From: Klebsormidium nitens
Lineage: Eukaryota > Streptophyta > Klebsormidiophyceae > Klebsormidiales > Klebsormidiaceae
DNA: 20,842 bases
Assembly: GCA_000708835.1 (NCBI GenBank)
Contig: DF237903.1
Location: 2,228-23,069 of the forward strand
Direction: 5' to 3'
Shown here: positions 1 through 10,009 of the stretch, piece by piece
Position numbering within the stretch: the first letter of the stretch is position 1
How the letters are laid out: every line of letters begins with the position of its first letter
Program-made: the position numbers and the translations under genes
The notes under the pieces: generated by a model
Told to the model about the DNA's origin: nothing
Database searches by the model: none
What the model saw: only the letters and a program-made list of their open reading frames with translations

Positions 1-490
1 ATGCGCGCGCGCGCACGCTCAGGACACGCTATGGCAAGGAGCCAATCTGGCGTGACAGCGGTCAACAAAATCCTGTCGAGAACGAGGTTAGGCTTAACCA
101 GTCGTAATCGTTACAGGGAGGCACCAGGGCGGATAGATAGATGGAGGCACCACGGAGAGGTAAACGCGTTGTATTTGAACGGCCTTCAGCAGTATTCAGA
201 GGGGAGCACAAGGAGGTGGGAAGACTTTAAGCTGTGCCAAGGGTCATTGACCACCCCAGCTTTGGGAAGAGCTGTGCTACCCTCACTTTCCGTGTTGTCG
301 CTGGGTGGCTCATGACCTGAGGTTCGAAGACTCCGGATGATCCTCGGCGGGAAAAGTCAGAGCCTTGGTTGAGCTTCTGACTCATCAGCAGCACATGCTT
401 CCTTGGTATCTGGAACGGTTTCAAGAACCTCGAAGATTCATGTGAGCTGCAGACAGCGTTCTTCTCAGGTCTCGCCAGAGTTTTTTTGTG
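1..490. other. Non-coding or unassigned left edge
   Basis: I see no supportable gene here. The window opens with a short GC dinucleotide run (about 3-14). Open frames on both strands overlap each other and encode no motif I recognise. The stretch is probably upstream sequence of the kinase gene, or the flank of a gene lying to the left. Confidence 0.5.
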
Positions 491-619
491 ATGGAGCACT
501 TTGTGCGACAGTCGTGGAGCTTGCAATGCCTGGTCAGCGCAACCTCGGGCCGCGTCGCTGCGGGCAGCCGAGGCTTAATTCGAGTGGTGGGCGCACCGGA
601 CGAGAACACGCTGCTGCAG
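491..619 (+). CDS. Possible first coding exon of the hybrid kinase gene
   Basis: An ATG at 491 opens a 43-codon frame with mostly G or C in third positions, as in the firm exons downstream. It ends in CAG followed by GCAAGC at 620, which resembles a GC-AG type donor. Joining 619 to the acceptor at 996-997 (ending CTTGCAG) keeps phase 0 into the kinase frame and gives an intron of 378 nt, typical for this gene. The peptide shows no domain I recognise. The alternatives are that translation starts at the in-frame ATG at 956 or 1121, or that the first exon lies elsewhere. This is inference from splice signals and composition only. Confidence 0.33.
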
Positions 620-955
620 GCAAGCATTCTTCCCAGTGAGCTGATTGTGTGGGCCACCTGTGTTGGGCGGGGGGGTGGAGGCAGGCTGTCGTGTTTAGTG
701 TCAGAGTTGTGCAAGAGGGTTTGTTAGTGTCTACTCTTCTGGTGATATGGCTCAGGGCGCTTCTTGCGGACCACAATTATTGTTTAGTAGTCTACACTCC
801 GTTGTGCAGAAAGTTGCGGTCCTTTGTGGTACACAACTGGCCAGGCAGATTCTCCAAGAGCCACGCGCGAAGTTGTTAGTTGAAAGGGTCCTTCCCAAAA
901 AGCCCTGTGTCAGAACCTGGTGGACCAAAATAGCGATGAGCGTCCAAAAAGTGTT

Positions 956-3900
956 ATGATGTGTTGGTTGAATCCTCCTTATTTTGTGCACTTGCAGCGC
1001 TGGACACTGCAAGACTTGGTTCCCTCCCTGTCTGCCCATCACTTTGAAGAAGCCGTGGGGCAACTAGAGCGGGGCCAGAAGCAACTGGCGTCCTTCTCTG
1101 CATTCCTCAACACCTGGTCCATGGAGAAGGAGACAGAACTTGGAATTGGGGGCAAGCAAGCCGCCAGCTATCCTCAGGACGAGTCTATGAAGCAAGTAGA
1201 ATCGGGTGACAATGATGAAGCAAGAAGATTCACAAGCGCTCTGCGGGGCATGCCCGGCGACCGTCCCTCCAGTTCTCCTTGTAAGGAGTGCATTTGCCAT
1301 GGGTGCGGGGTGGTGATGTCAGCAGATGGTAGCAGGGCGGGCGTCACAGAGCTGGGACAGGAAGCGAGCAAGATGATGCTCGGGGATGCAGAGCGTCTGA
1401 ACTTAAACGGTTGCGGTGGGCCGACGCCTGGAGACACGGCCAGCTGGCGCATCCCCGTGTCTGTCGAGATGCAGACAGTGGAAATAAGTGGGGCCGGCGA
1501 ATACCCTCCTTCGATCCCGTCCCCCACAGACTCTGCACCAAGCAGTGCAGTGCCGAATGAGGAGGGGCTTACGGCCCAGCAGTTGCTGCTTGTCACGTTC
1601 TCGCGGGAGTCGCGCAATGCGCAACTAGAGGCGGAGCTAGCCGCTGCCAGAACGAAGGTGGCGGAGCTGGAGGGCCAGGTGGCCACGCTGAAGGCGCACC
1701 ACCAGTACACGCTGGACCTGCACCCGGACCTTATATTTGCCAAGGATAAGCAGGTTAGGGATCCTTTGGAGACGGCCAATGTCTTCTCCGCCCCATCGGT
1801 TGGTGCGGTTTCTGCCGCCTGCGCACTGAATTTGTCCAACCTCCTAAATCTTGACTGCTAGGTCTGCTGGGAGATGTGCTGTGCCGTTTCGTCGGTTGCT
1901 TCAAGTGACTCGTATGCACAAAGGAAGGTGTGGTGCCTTTCTTCTCTCTCTGAGACTGGGCTGCGGTCACTGCCTGTTCAAGTACCCATCTCTTGCACGT
2001 TATCCAGACGTCGGTTCTGCTTCCTTACCTTGTTCCAATCTGGCCGGCTGCGTGCCACTGTTGGATCTGCAAGTCGAACACTCTCTGACGTGGCCTAGGT
2101 TAAAGAGTGACGATAGACAAGCCTGCCCATTTCCGTCTGCTATTCCTGCAGCCCTCAGCTTCACAATGTCCCGCCCCTTGGACCGCTGGGCCCTGTTAGT
2201 CTTACTCAACGCTAAGACCGAGTACCAAATTTTGGATCATCCGTGGTGCCATTTGAGAACTGAGATGGCTGTTCTCTGGTGATTGCTGTCTAGCATCTTG
2301 AAGATTCTGGGTTTTGATTTCCTCTGCAGGGCCGCTTTGTGATGTGCAACAAGGCCCTGGGGGAGCTGTACGACACGGCGCCCGCGAAGCTCATCGGGGT
2401 TCTTCCTCACTCTGTGGTCCACGACCCCGCCAACCTGCCCAGCTACGCCGAAATGGCGCGCGACGAGCGGCGGGTGCTGGAGGAGGGGGTGCAGTCCGAG
2501 ATCCCGGAGCGGTTGTTTGTGGACCCCCAGGGCCGCGAGCGCTGGTTCCGAGCGTTCAAGCAGCCATACACGCTCCTCGACGGCTCGCAGGTGGGCGCTG
2601 TGTTTTCAAGAGCGATATAGTTCTTGCTTTGTTGTCTCAAAGGAATCACTCCGGAGGAATTGAGCACAAAAGGAAAGTGGATGGAGGATTGCAAATTGAG
2701 GGTACGGACAGAAGTTGCAAGCGTCCACCCACACTCATTTCGTTTGGAGAATGGCCAGATTGTGTTGTCAAATATCTGTGATTTTCGTAAAACGCGGATA
2801 TAAGTGTTTGATTGGGTTGTGATGCAACTTGCGCCCTAGGCAGCTTGCCTCCGTGAGAGAAATTCAGTGGCCGTTGGCCGAGTTTTCAAGCCTGGAAAAT
2901 ATCCTTTCGGATGTCCGTTTTCGAGATCGTAGCTGCTATGGAACAGCCCGCCTATTCAGCGTGAGCTTCGGAAGGATTGGTGCATCCTTCGTCGTTCTCA
3001 ACTGGTTTGGTGCGTCTCCAAGTAATCATCACCGGCTCGAAGTCTAAGAGAAGCCCCGTGTGTGCAGGCTGTCCTGGGAATAGCGACCAACATCACGGAA
3101 GTCAAGGTGGGTCTCTCTCCGCGTGTGCTTTCCCTTAGCATTAAAGTTGTGTGCCCCTCGGCGCTGCATCGGGTTTTGAGATATCACGGGGTGCTTCCGG
3201 TGAAGGGTGTATCGTGAAGGCACCTAAGGATGATTGCAGGACGTGTCAACATACGTTTGCGTCCCCTCCTTAAAGTTGACCAGAGACATCATTTGAGCTA
3301 ACAAGCCTGTCCTTGTGTAGCAGCATTTTCTTCCTCCATCTGTCGACCCTTGATACAAAAGCGGCCACTGCATATAAGAGGGCCGTATTCGTGCAGGATT
3401 CGCTGCGCGCGCTGCGGCACAGCGAGGCGCGGTACCGGACGCTGTTTGACGCTGCGGGCTTGGGCACTCTGATGGTGGCTATGTCGGAGTACCGGATCAG
3501 CGAATGCAGCAAGGGCACGTGTCACATGCTGGGCTACCCCGAGGAGCGCATCGTGGGCCACAAGTTCTGCGAGTTCATTGCCGACGAGGACCTCAAGTCG
3601 GCGCTGACGTCATGGGAGGCGTTTGCGCGGGGCGGCCACGGGGAGCGCTTCAAGCAGGAGCTGCGCTGCCGCAGGCACGACGGCAGCCTGCTCTGGACGC
3701 GCATCACCATCACCATGTGCGTCTCCGAGGACCTGCCGGGGTGAGGGCCACCATCCGGGAAACGCACGGGCCCCCCGCTTGTTCAGGAGATGGTTGCGTT
3801 GTTACTGCGCTCGAGCAGATTTGGAGATTCGTTCAGATGAGCCGCTAGCAGGGTGCGTGGGGTCAAGCACTTGCATGTCGTGGTGTGCTTGGCCAAACTA

Positions 3901-6900
3901 GGACAGGGAGAAGGATCAGCGAGGGTGTGTACAAGACTTTTGCACGAGATTCTCGCATGGGCTGTGCTCCGGGTCTCAGTTTCAAGCACGTGCGCACGGC
4001 GCCTGTCTCATGGATGTCTTTGGACATCTAAGCTTAGAAAGAGGACACCGTGCGACATGTCGGACGGAGAAACGGTGCATTACTCGAGTGACACGTTTCA
4101 CCTCTGCGCAGGTACGCAGTGTTCCTGATCGAGGACATCCGCGAGAGCCGGCTGGTGCAGGAGCTGACGCTGGCCGCCGCGGAGCGGCTGCGCGCGGCCA
4201 AGGAGGCGGCGGAGGCGGCGAACCAGGCGAAGAGCCAGTTCCTGTCCAACTGCAGCCACGAGATCCGCACGCCCATGAACGGGGTCATCGGCGTTGCGGA
4301 ACTGTTGCTGGCCACGCAGCTGACGCCGGAGCAGAAGATGTACGCGGATACGATCCGCAGCAGCGGCGATTTCCTGCTCAACCTCATCAACGACATCCTC
4401 GACTTCGCCAAGGTGGGCCTTCGCGAGATCGGTCAGGAGTGTGCACAACCATGCGAGACGCTTCGCGAGTTTGGGGGCAGTTTCCATTGTAGTCAAGGTT
4501 GTGGCAAGAGAAATCCGACTGTTCACTCCGTTGATGTATTACTCTTCGTTGGAAACTGGTGCATATCTCCGCTCGTAAGCAATCTCCTTCAAAGCTTTAG
4601 CGTCTGGGGGACCGCAAAATAACTAGAGATTTACTCGACCGGCTCGGAAGGTCTAGCTTCGCGCCCCTCGTTTCGACATTCGCTGCGCGCTTCTTCAATT
4701 CTTCACTTCTGGGAGGAGCCTGCTTCTGCAGCGCCTGGTCAAGTCCGGTCTGTATTGCTGCGATTGGCCACCAACGGTTGACCGCGGCGCCCCATCCCGT
4801 GCTTGCGCAGATCGAGGCGCGCAACATCGGGCTGGAGAGCGTGCCGTTTGCGCTGCGCGAGGAGGTCGGGCAGTCGCTCGCGCTGCTGCAGAAGGGCGCG
4901 CGCGAGAAGGGCCTGCAGCTGAGCTGCCACGTCAGCGACGGCGTGCCCGGTCGCGTGGTGGGGGATCCCCTGCGCCTGCGGCAGGTGCTGCTGAACCTGG
5001 TGGGGAACGCGCTCAAGTTCACGCACGCGGGCTCCATCAAAGTCAACGTCAAAATGGCCGACGAGATGGACGACGACCCGCTCTCTCGCGGGTCCGGGGA
5101 CGAGGTGGTCGCGGGAAGTGCGGCGGAGTCTCAGTCGGATTGCACAGAAAAAGAAGGGGTGTGTTTAGAACGCGGCGGGGTTGGCGGCGCGCTCGACGAG
5201 CAACGTAGTGATTGCAGCAGTAATGGTGTGCACGGGGCTGATGACCAAAGAAAGGCAGAACCTGGGGAGCGGAACGACCATAGCAGTAACGGATCACCTG
5301 GTTGTGGCGACGGGGCGACACAGAATCGCGACAATGGAAATGAGGACGATTGCCGGGGTCCATCCGACGGTCTGACTGATGAATGCTCCAGCAGTGGTAG
5401 GAACGAAGCGGGCGAGTGCGGGAGCGAGCCGGGGAGCGAGGACGACGGCGGGTGCGGCAGCAGCGCGGGCAGCAGTCCGATCTCGCCGCTGCGCGCGGGC
5501 CTGCCGGCGCGGCTGGTGCAGGTGGAGGTGCGGGACACCGGGATCGGGGTGCCCGACGAGGCGCGCTCCAGGATCTTCAAGGCGTTCATGCAGGCAGACA
5601 GCTCCACCTCGCGGCGATACGGTGAGGGCGCGCGGGCCTGTCAGGGCGGCCGTGCAACAGGGCTGATGACGCTCTTGCTTGCGAGCGAAAACGCAAGATG
5701 TTCTGGGCTTCTTTCAGAGGACTTGTGCCGCGTAGTGCAAGGCTAAGGGAAAATGTCCACAGGTTTGCAGAGCAGCAGCATATGTGAAGTCCCAAAATGA
5801 CGCGTAATCAAGTGTGTAGAGATTATATATCGCGAGCCGTCAGTCCCGTCGTACTCGTGGAAATGGTGGCACTGAGATCAACCCGCATGCATTCGAGGCT
5901 GCGAACGAACAGGGGCATGCCGCCCAGCAGACGCTGCGTCGTTCTTGTTCTCCCCGTCTCAGCGCGTGTTCTTCCCTGTGCAGGCGGCACGGGACTGGGC
6001 CTGTGCATCTGCCGTAGCATCGTGGCTGAAATGGGTGGCCGCATTTGGATGACCAGCAAGCTGGGTGCTGGCTCGTCCTTCTTCTTCACAGTGCGCCTCG
6101 CTGTGCTCGACCACGCGCCCGCGCGCCCGCAGGTCAGCCGCGCCGCCACGCGTCACCTCTAAAAAAAGCTGCAATAAGCTCTAGGTAGAAGAAGTACAAG
6201 CTTCATGTAGGAAAAAGAGACCCGAGAATGGCATCCGCGCTGCGCACCTGCAAACCTTCATACTTACCTCACTGGTCTCAGGGAGTTGGCCTTGTTGTAA
6301 GTTTTGCTTGTAAGAGTATTCTAGAAGACCCATTCGGCACCACTCCGCGCCTTGGGCTTCAAGGCTGCCCCGCTTCGACTCGCGCCAGATCGAGGCCCGG
6401 GCTTACTTCCGGGGTGCTTAAAACATGAGCATCCTCTCCTTTCGTGCGTATTTGGCTTCGATTCGGCTTTGTAGCGAACTCACCCGCTTGTTAGATTCCC
6501 GACAGAGGCAGCAAGTCTGTCGATGCCGGCGTGACCCGCGCACTATGCCAGCTGGTTGTGTCGCCATCACGGTGCATTCCACGGCTTGGCTTCGACTTCG
6601 GCCAGCTCATCATGCCCTCAACCGGTCCCTATGCAGGAATCAAAGGGCACCAGCTCCCCGCGTGCTTTCATCCCCGCTTCCCCGCTGCCGCCGCCCTCCA
6701 AGCCGCTCCTCGAGGCGACCACCCTGGCGGGCCTCCACGTACTGGTCGCCGAGGTGAGGGCTCCTCAACACTGGGCGTTGCGGGCCTCATACCAGGCGGC
6801 GCTCTTGGACACTGAACCTTTGCTCCTTTCGATACACACACCCGCAACATACGAGGCCGCTCATGGTGCTAGTACGGGCTTATGTCTCTCAGTCTTCCGA

Positions 6901-8696
6901 ATTACGACCAGGTCTGCAGCCTCCGAAAGGTTACCTGCTCTGTTCTTGCTGTTGCGTCGTTTTTTGAAGCCGCTACGGTGCGCCCTGATCTCTTTTCCGT
7001 ACCGAAATACTGCAAGGCACTTCTTACTAGCACATGTAAGAGATCAAAAGATACCCCGATGTTGTTCTTGTCTCCCCTCTCCTCAAGTTTCCACCCTCTT
7101 CGAACAAAAAAAGATAGGGATACGATGTATTCAGAGAACGACGCTCTGTCAATTCCGCGATGCTGACTCGGCCTGCTGCGCGCGTGCAGGACAACCGCGT
7201 GAACCAGATGGTGGCCGCCCGCATCTTGCGCAGCCTGGGCTGCACCTTCGAGCTGGTGGACGACGGTCACAAGGCCGCCGCGGCCGCGCGCCGCGGCCGC
7301 TTCGCGGTCATCCTCATGGACTGCCACATGCCGGACATGGTGAGCCGCCGCCAGCAGCCGGAGTATGTGCACACAAGCCAGATTGGAGCAATGGTTGCAC
7401 TAAATCAGATGCCTTGGGGAGAAGCAGCCTGGTTCTGAAAAGTAGAAGTTGGCGTTTGTTGGGCTTTTCGTGTCGGTGACAATGAAAGGGTCGAGTAAAG
7501 AGCAGCCTATTCTGGTTTAGCACCTGGCGGGCGGTGCTTGTTGTGCCGCTCGTTTGGTCCATCATTACACTCCAAAAGGGTCGAGTGCATCCAATCATAA
7601 GCGCAGCATCCGTATGGATGTCTGCTGGAGGCCGGCGCGAGAAGTACAATTGGGTCTCAGGATTTGTGCCTGAATCCGCGGGACATCCAAACCGCTTCTT
7701 TCTCCGTGTACCTCGGATCTCGACGGGATATATGCATTTTCCTTCCCTTTAAATTGATTTTTGGAAAGGGTGACACCGAAAAGTGCACCGTGATCACCTT
7801 GCACTTCCTCGATCACTTCGGCTGCAACGTACTATCCGCAGTAGGCTCCTCCAATCTTTCTCGGCAGCCTAAGCCTCGGAGCCAGCTGTCCATATCGCCC
7901 CGAGCGGCCGACAGCTCACCGCTTTTCTGCCTCTAGAACGCATGGAGGGAATAGTTGGTGCTAACAGGTCGCATGTTTGTGTACGCAGGACGGGTTTGAG
8001 GCGACGCGCCTGATCCGAGCGGAGGAGCACTGGCGCGGGCGGCGCCACCTCATCGTGGCGCTCACGGCGTCCGCGCTCGAGGAGGACCAGCGCAAGTGCG
8101 CCAAAGCAGGTCAGGCCGCGCGCGCTGTTTGTTTTGCACCCTTTCCGCATGCGCACAGAGATCTGGGTACTCTTTGAATGTTGGAGGAGAGGAAGTACAG
8201 CCTGTTTCTAAGAAGCGAGAATTGTGAGACAGGTCCCGGTAATTGAGAAGTTGTCAGACAAATGATGTAAGCACTCCAGCTCGCCTTGACCCATCAGGAG
8301 AAATCTGCACGGTCGGACATGGGATGATCGACGAAATGCTCACCGTTGCTATCCACGATTGTCACAGACTGTCCAATCGGATGGTGGTTTCACGCTATTC
8401 TCTTATGGGCAAACCTGGACCGGTTTGGAGATTTGTGTCCCTAGAATTGTTTGAAATCTCATGGACACTACAGCAACAGCTGAAAGGCTGTTGGTCTCCT
8501 GCAAGGTTTCCTTGTCCCCAAGCCTGTTCTGAGCTCTGCTTTGAGCTGGTGGTTGAGGTCTGTTGTCCGTTGAGCAAGTGCTTACCGCCCACCTTTTTGA
8601 TATTTTGCAGGGATGGACTCGTTCCTGAGCAAGTCGGTGCGTCCAAATGATATCCGGGCGGCAATTGAGGCGCACCTCCGACCGGCCCCGCAGTAG
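956..8696 (+). CDS. Soluble PAS-PAS hybrid histidine kinase with C-terminal receiver domain
   Basis: Two-component sensor kinase that autophosphorylates on His and passes phosphate to its own Asp. Exons: 956(or 998)-1753, 2330-2590, 3068-3106, 3397-3740, 4112-4412, 4811-5621, 5984-6132, 6637-6753, 7190-7339, 7989-8109, 8611-8696. From ATG 956 the product would be 1058 residues. Domain order: low-complexity N-terminus; coiled coil about 219-247; PAS1 about 250-366 (starts [11 protein letters not shown], ends ATNITEVK); PAS2 about 373-490; HisKA with [10 protein letters not shown] (His codon 4257-4259); HATPase_c with N box [11 protein letters not shown]1 DTGIG (5534) and G2 GTGLGL; receiver with VAEDN, phospho-acceptor Asp in [11 protein letters not shown] (7319-7321), Thr at 8064 and Lys at 8631. 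All catalytic residues are present. I see no membrane segment, so it is probably cytosolic. The two PAS domains are the likely sensors, ligand unknown. No HPt domain is attached, so phosphate should leave through a separate HPt protein. Oddities are the 152-residue insertion in the ATPase domain, a 39-nt exon, and Ser after the receiver Lys. The start is unresolved: 956-997 looks like the end of an intron, so certain coding begins at 998. Confidence 0.9.
5057..5512 (+). other. Acidic, cysteine-containing insertion within the kinase HATPase domain
   Basis: About 152 codons stay open between the strand after the N box (ending VNVKM) and the strand leading to the G1 box ([12 protein letters not shown]). 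Family members usually have a short loop here. The segment is rich in Gly, Ser, Asp, Glu and Asn. I count 34 acidic against 12 basic residues, and 8 cysteines, most following Asp, Glu or Gly. A degenerate motif occurs three times: DCSSNG, DHSSNG and ECSSSG. No good pyrimidine-rich acceptor lies near its 3' end and it has no in-frame stop, so I read it as coding rather than as a retained intron. It is predicted to be disordered. Confidence 0.75.
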
Positions 8697-9581
8697 TCAT
8701 CTCAGCGACTGCCCGCTAAGCGGCCACGCTGCGTCATTCTAGCCGGAAACGGGTTGGACGGCGATCGTAGAAGAGTTGCGCTCGCTGTGACGAGCAGAGA
8801 TCGCTCCGCAACGGAGGGTGATGCTTGGCTTTTGTACCTGATCAGAATAAGTTGAGACGGTTGTAGAATCAGCTCGCACAGTGGCATACATAGGATTCAG
8901 GAAGTCAATTGGGGATCATTGGGTTTCACGTTATCCACAGAATCTAGTTCGGGTAGGAGACTCAACCAGGTTACAATGTCAATTAGAGACAGTCGCTGTT
9001 TTATGATCAGATGTCAAGGTTGGAACCTTTCGACGTCATCAGGTTAGCAGATTCAGGTATCGGTGTATTGCCAAAACTCGTACAACTTGGATCAGCCTCT
9101 TTCCGTTTCTAGATTCGAAGCTGATTGGCTTCTATTTCCAACTATCAGTACGGTAGCCTGCTACTATCCTGCATGCCATGGAAGCCTATGGCCCGTGTGG
9201 CTATGGCGTTTGAAAAGAGAAACATTATCAATCGTTTAGCTTTGTACACAAGGAGTTCATGCAAAAATGCATACCTATGGGGCATGTTGCCTTGCAAGTA
9301 GAAAAAAGTCGGTACATACCGTACTACATAGCCTAATTACGCAATGTATATATCCGTATCAGTCAACAAATTCAGTGGGATCAAGGGTTGCGCCGGCAGT
9401 TGTTGATCTCTCTTCCTTCCAGATAAATGACCCGCAATTGCGCACCTGACCATCTTCAGCTAGAGACAGGATGATCTCAGGATGATGATTTCGTTGGGAG
9501 TGATCGAGCTGCTGGGACCTACAGACTACAGCAGGTGTCAACTTTGTCCTCAAATCCAGGTCCGCCGAGGCTTCCCCGGTC

Positions 9582-9615
9582 TAGGAGTACTACCGGTTAC
9601 CGGTAGTGCTCTAGA
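9582..9615. repeat. Palindrome (ACTACCGGT / ACCGGTAGT)
   Basis: Perfect 9-bp inverted arms at 9589-9597 and 9599-9607 flank a single central base. An imperfect extension through CTAG-containing flanks reaches about 9582-9615. It lies about 400 bp upstream of the GT90 start. It could be a dimeric protein-binding site or form a cruciform; the sequence gives no further indication. Confidence 0.6.
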
Positions 9616-9742
9616 GTCTACGCTTGGCCCCGGTCGAGGGCTGCGGGCCAGATACTGCCGGAAGTAAAGATATGCAGGCCGTTGGATCATCAATGGATGT
9701 ACATCGCAAGGCAGATAGTCCAACTGAAATTGAACTCACCGG

Positions 9743-9787
9743 GTACCCATACCAGTACACAGTGGTACAACCGTACATACGCAGTAC
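9743..9787. promoter_or_regulatory. Cluster of five GTAC cores upstream of the GT90 gene
   Basis: GTAC occurs at 9743, 9755, 9765, 9773 and 9784, with spacings of 12, 10, 8 and 11 bp, and once more at 9699. The cluster lies about 223-267 bp upstream of the GT90 ATG. GTAC is the known core recognised by SBP-domain transcription factors, including CRR1 of Chlamydomonas, which acts in copper-deficiency and hypoxia responses. That this cluster binds such a factor is inference from the motif and spacing alone. Confidence 0.4.
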
Positions 9788-10009
9788 ACTTCGAAGGAGG
9801 GCACTGGGCGGGCTGAGCCGGAGGCGATTCAATCCAAATTGCACGTTGGGAGAGCTTGCATCCAGGGCGTGTGCAAGGTATTTGTTTGAGAGCAGCCTTT
9901 AGGCCTGTGGCAGCCTGCCTGCTTCGAGCCTCCCGGCCAGGCTCCCTGGGGATCCCTCTCGCAAGATGCGAGGCATTCTTGGAGGAATCTGACGTGAATA
10001 CATCTCGGT

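Larger units (their letters stand above)
8697..10009. other. Intergenic region between kinase and GT90 genes
   Basis: This holds the 3' untranslated region of the kinase gene and the upstream region of the GT90 gene. It is less GC-rich than the exons, with an AT-rich part around 8880-9480. I see no gene. A 92-codon frame at 9624-9902 has no recognisable content. I found no TGTAA-type poly(A) motif close behind the kinase stop. The region contains about 13 GTAC tetramers, where about 5 would be expected by chance. A palindrome and a dense GTAC cluster are listed separately. Confidence 0.6.

Noticed and set aside
1174-1839. Minus-strand open frame of 221 codons
   Set aside because: It is antisense to the first large kinase exon, runs into the following intron, and encodes a Ser/Ala-rich sequence with no domain. 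It is a by-product of GC-rich coding sequence.
5057-5512. Reading the ATPase insertion as a retained intron
   Set aside because: It has about 150 codons without a stop and no pyrimidine-rich acceptor near its end, and other introns in the gene end in clear T-rich AG sites. Kept as coding, with RNA-seq as the deciding test.
6556-7479. Plus-strand open frame of 307 codons
   Set aside because: Only 6637-6753 is a real exon. The frame reads through the 436-nt intron and enters the next receiver exon out of frame.
9624-9902. 92-codon plus-strand frame as a separate gene upstream of the GT90 gene
   Set aside because: It has no recognisable motif, no supporting splice context, and it overlaps the GTAC cluster. 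The GT90 protein already begins with a sensible signal-anchor N-terminus at 10010.
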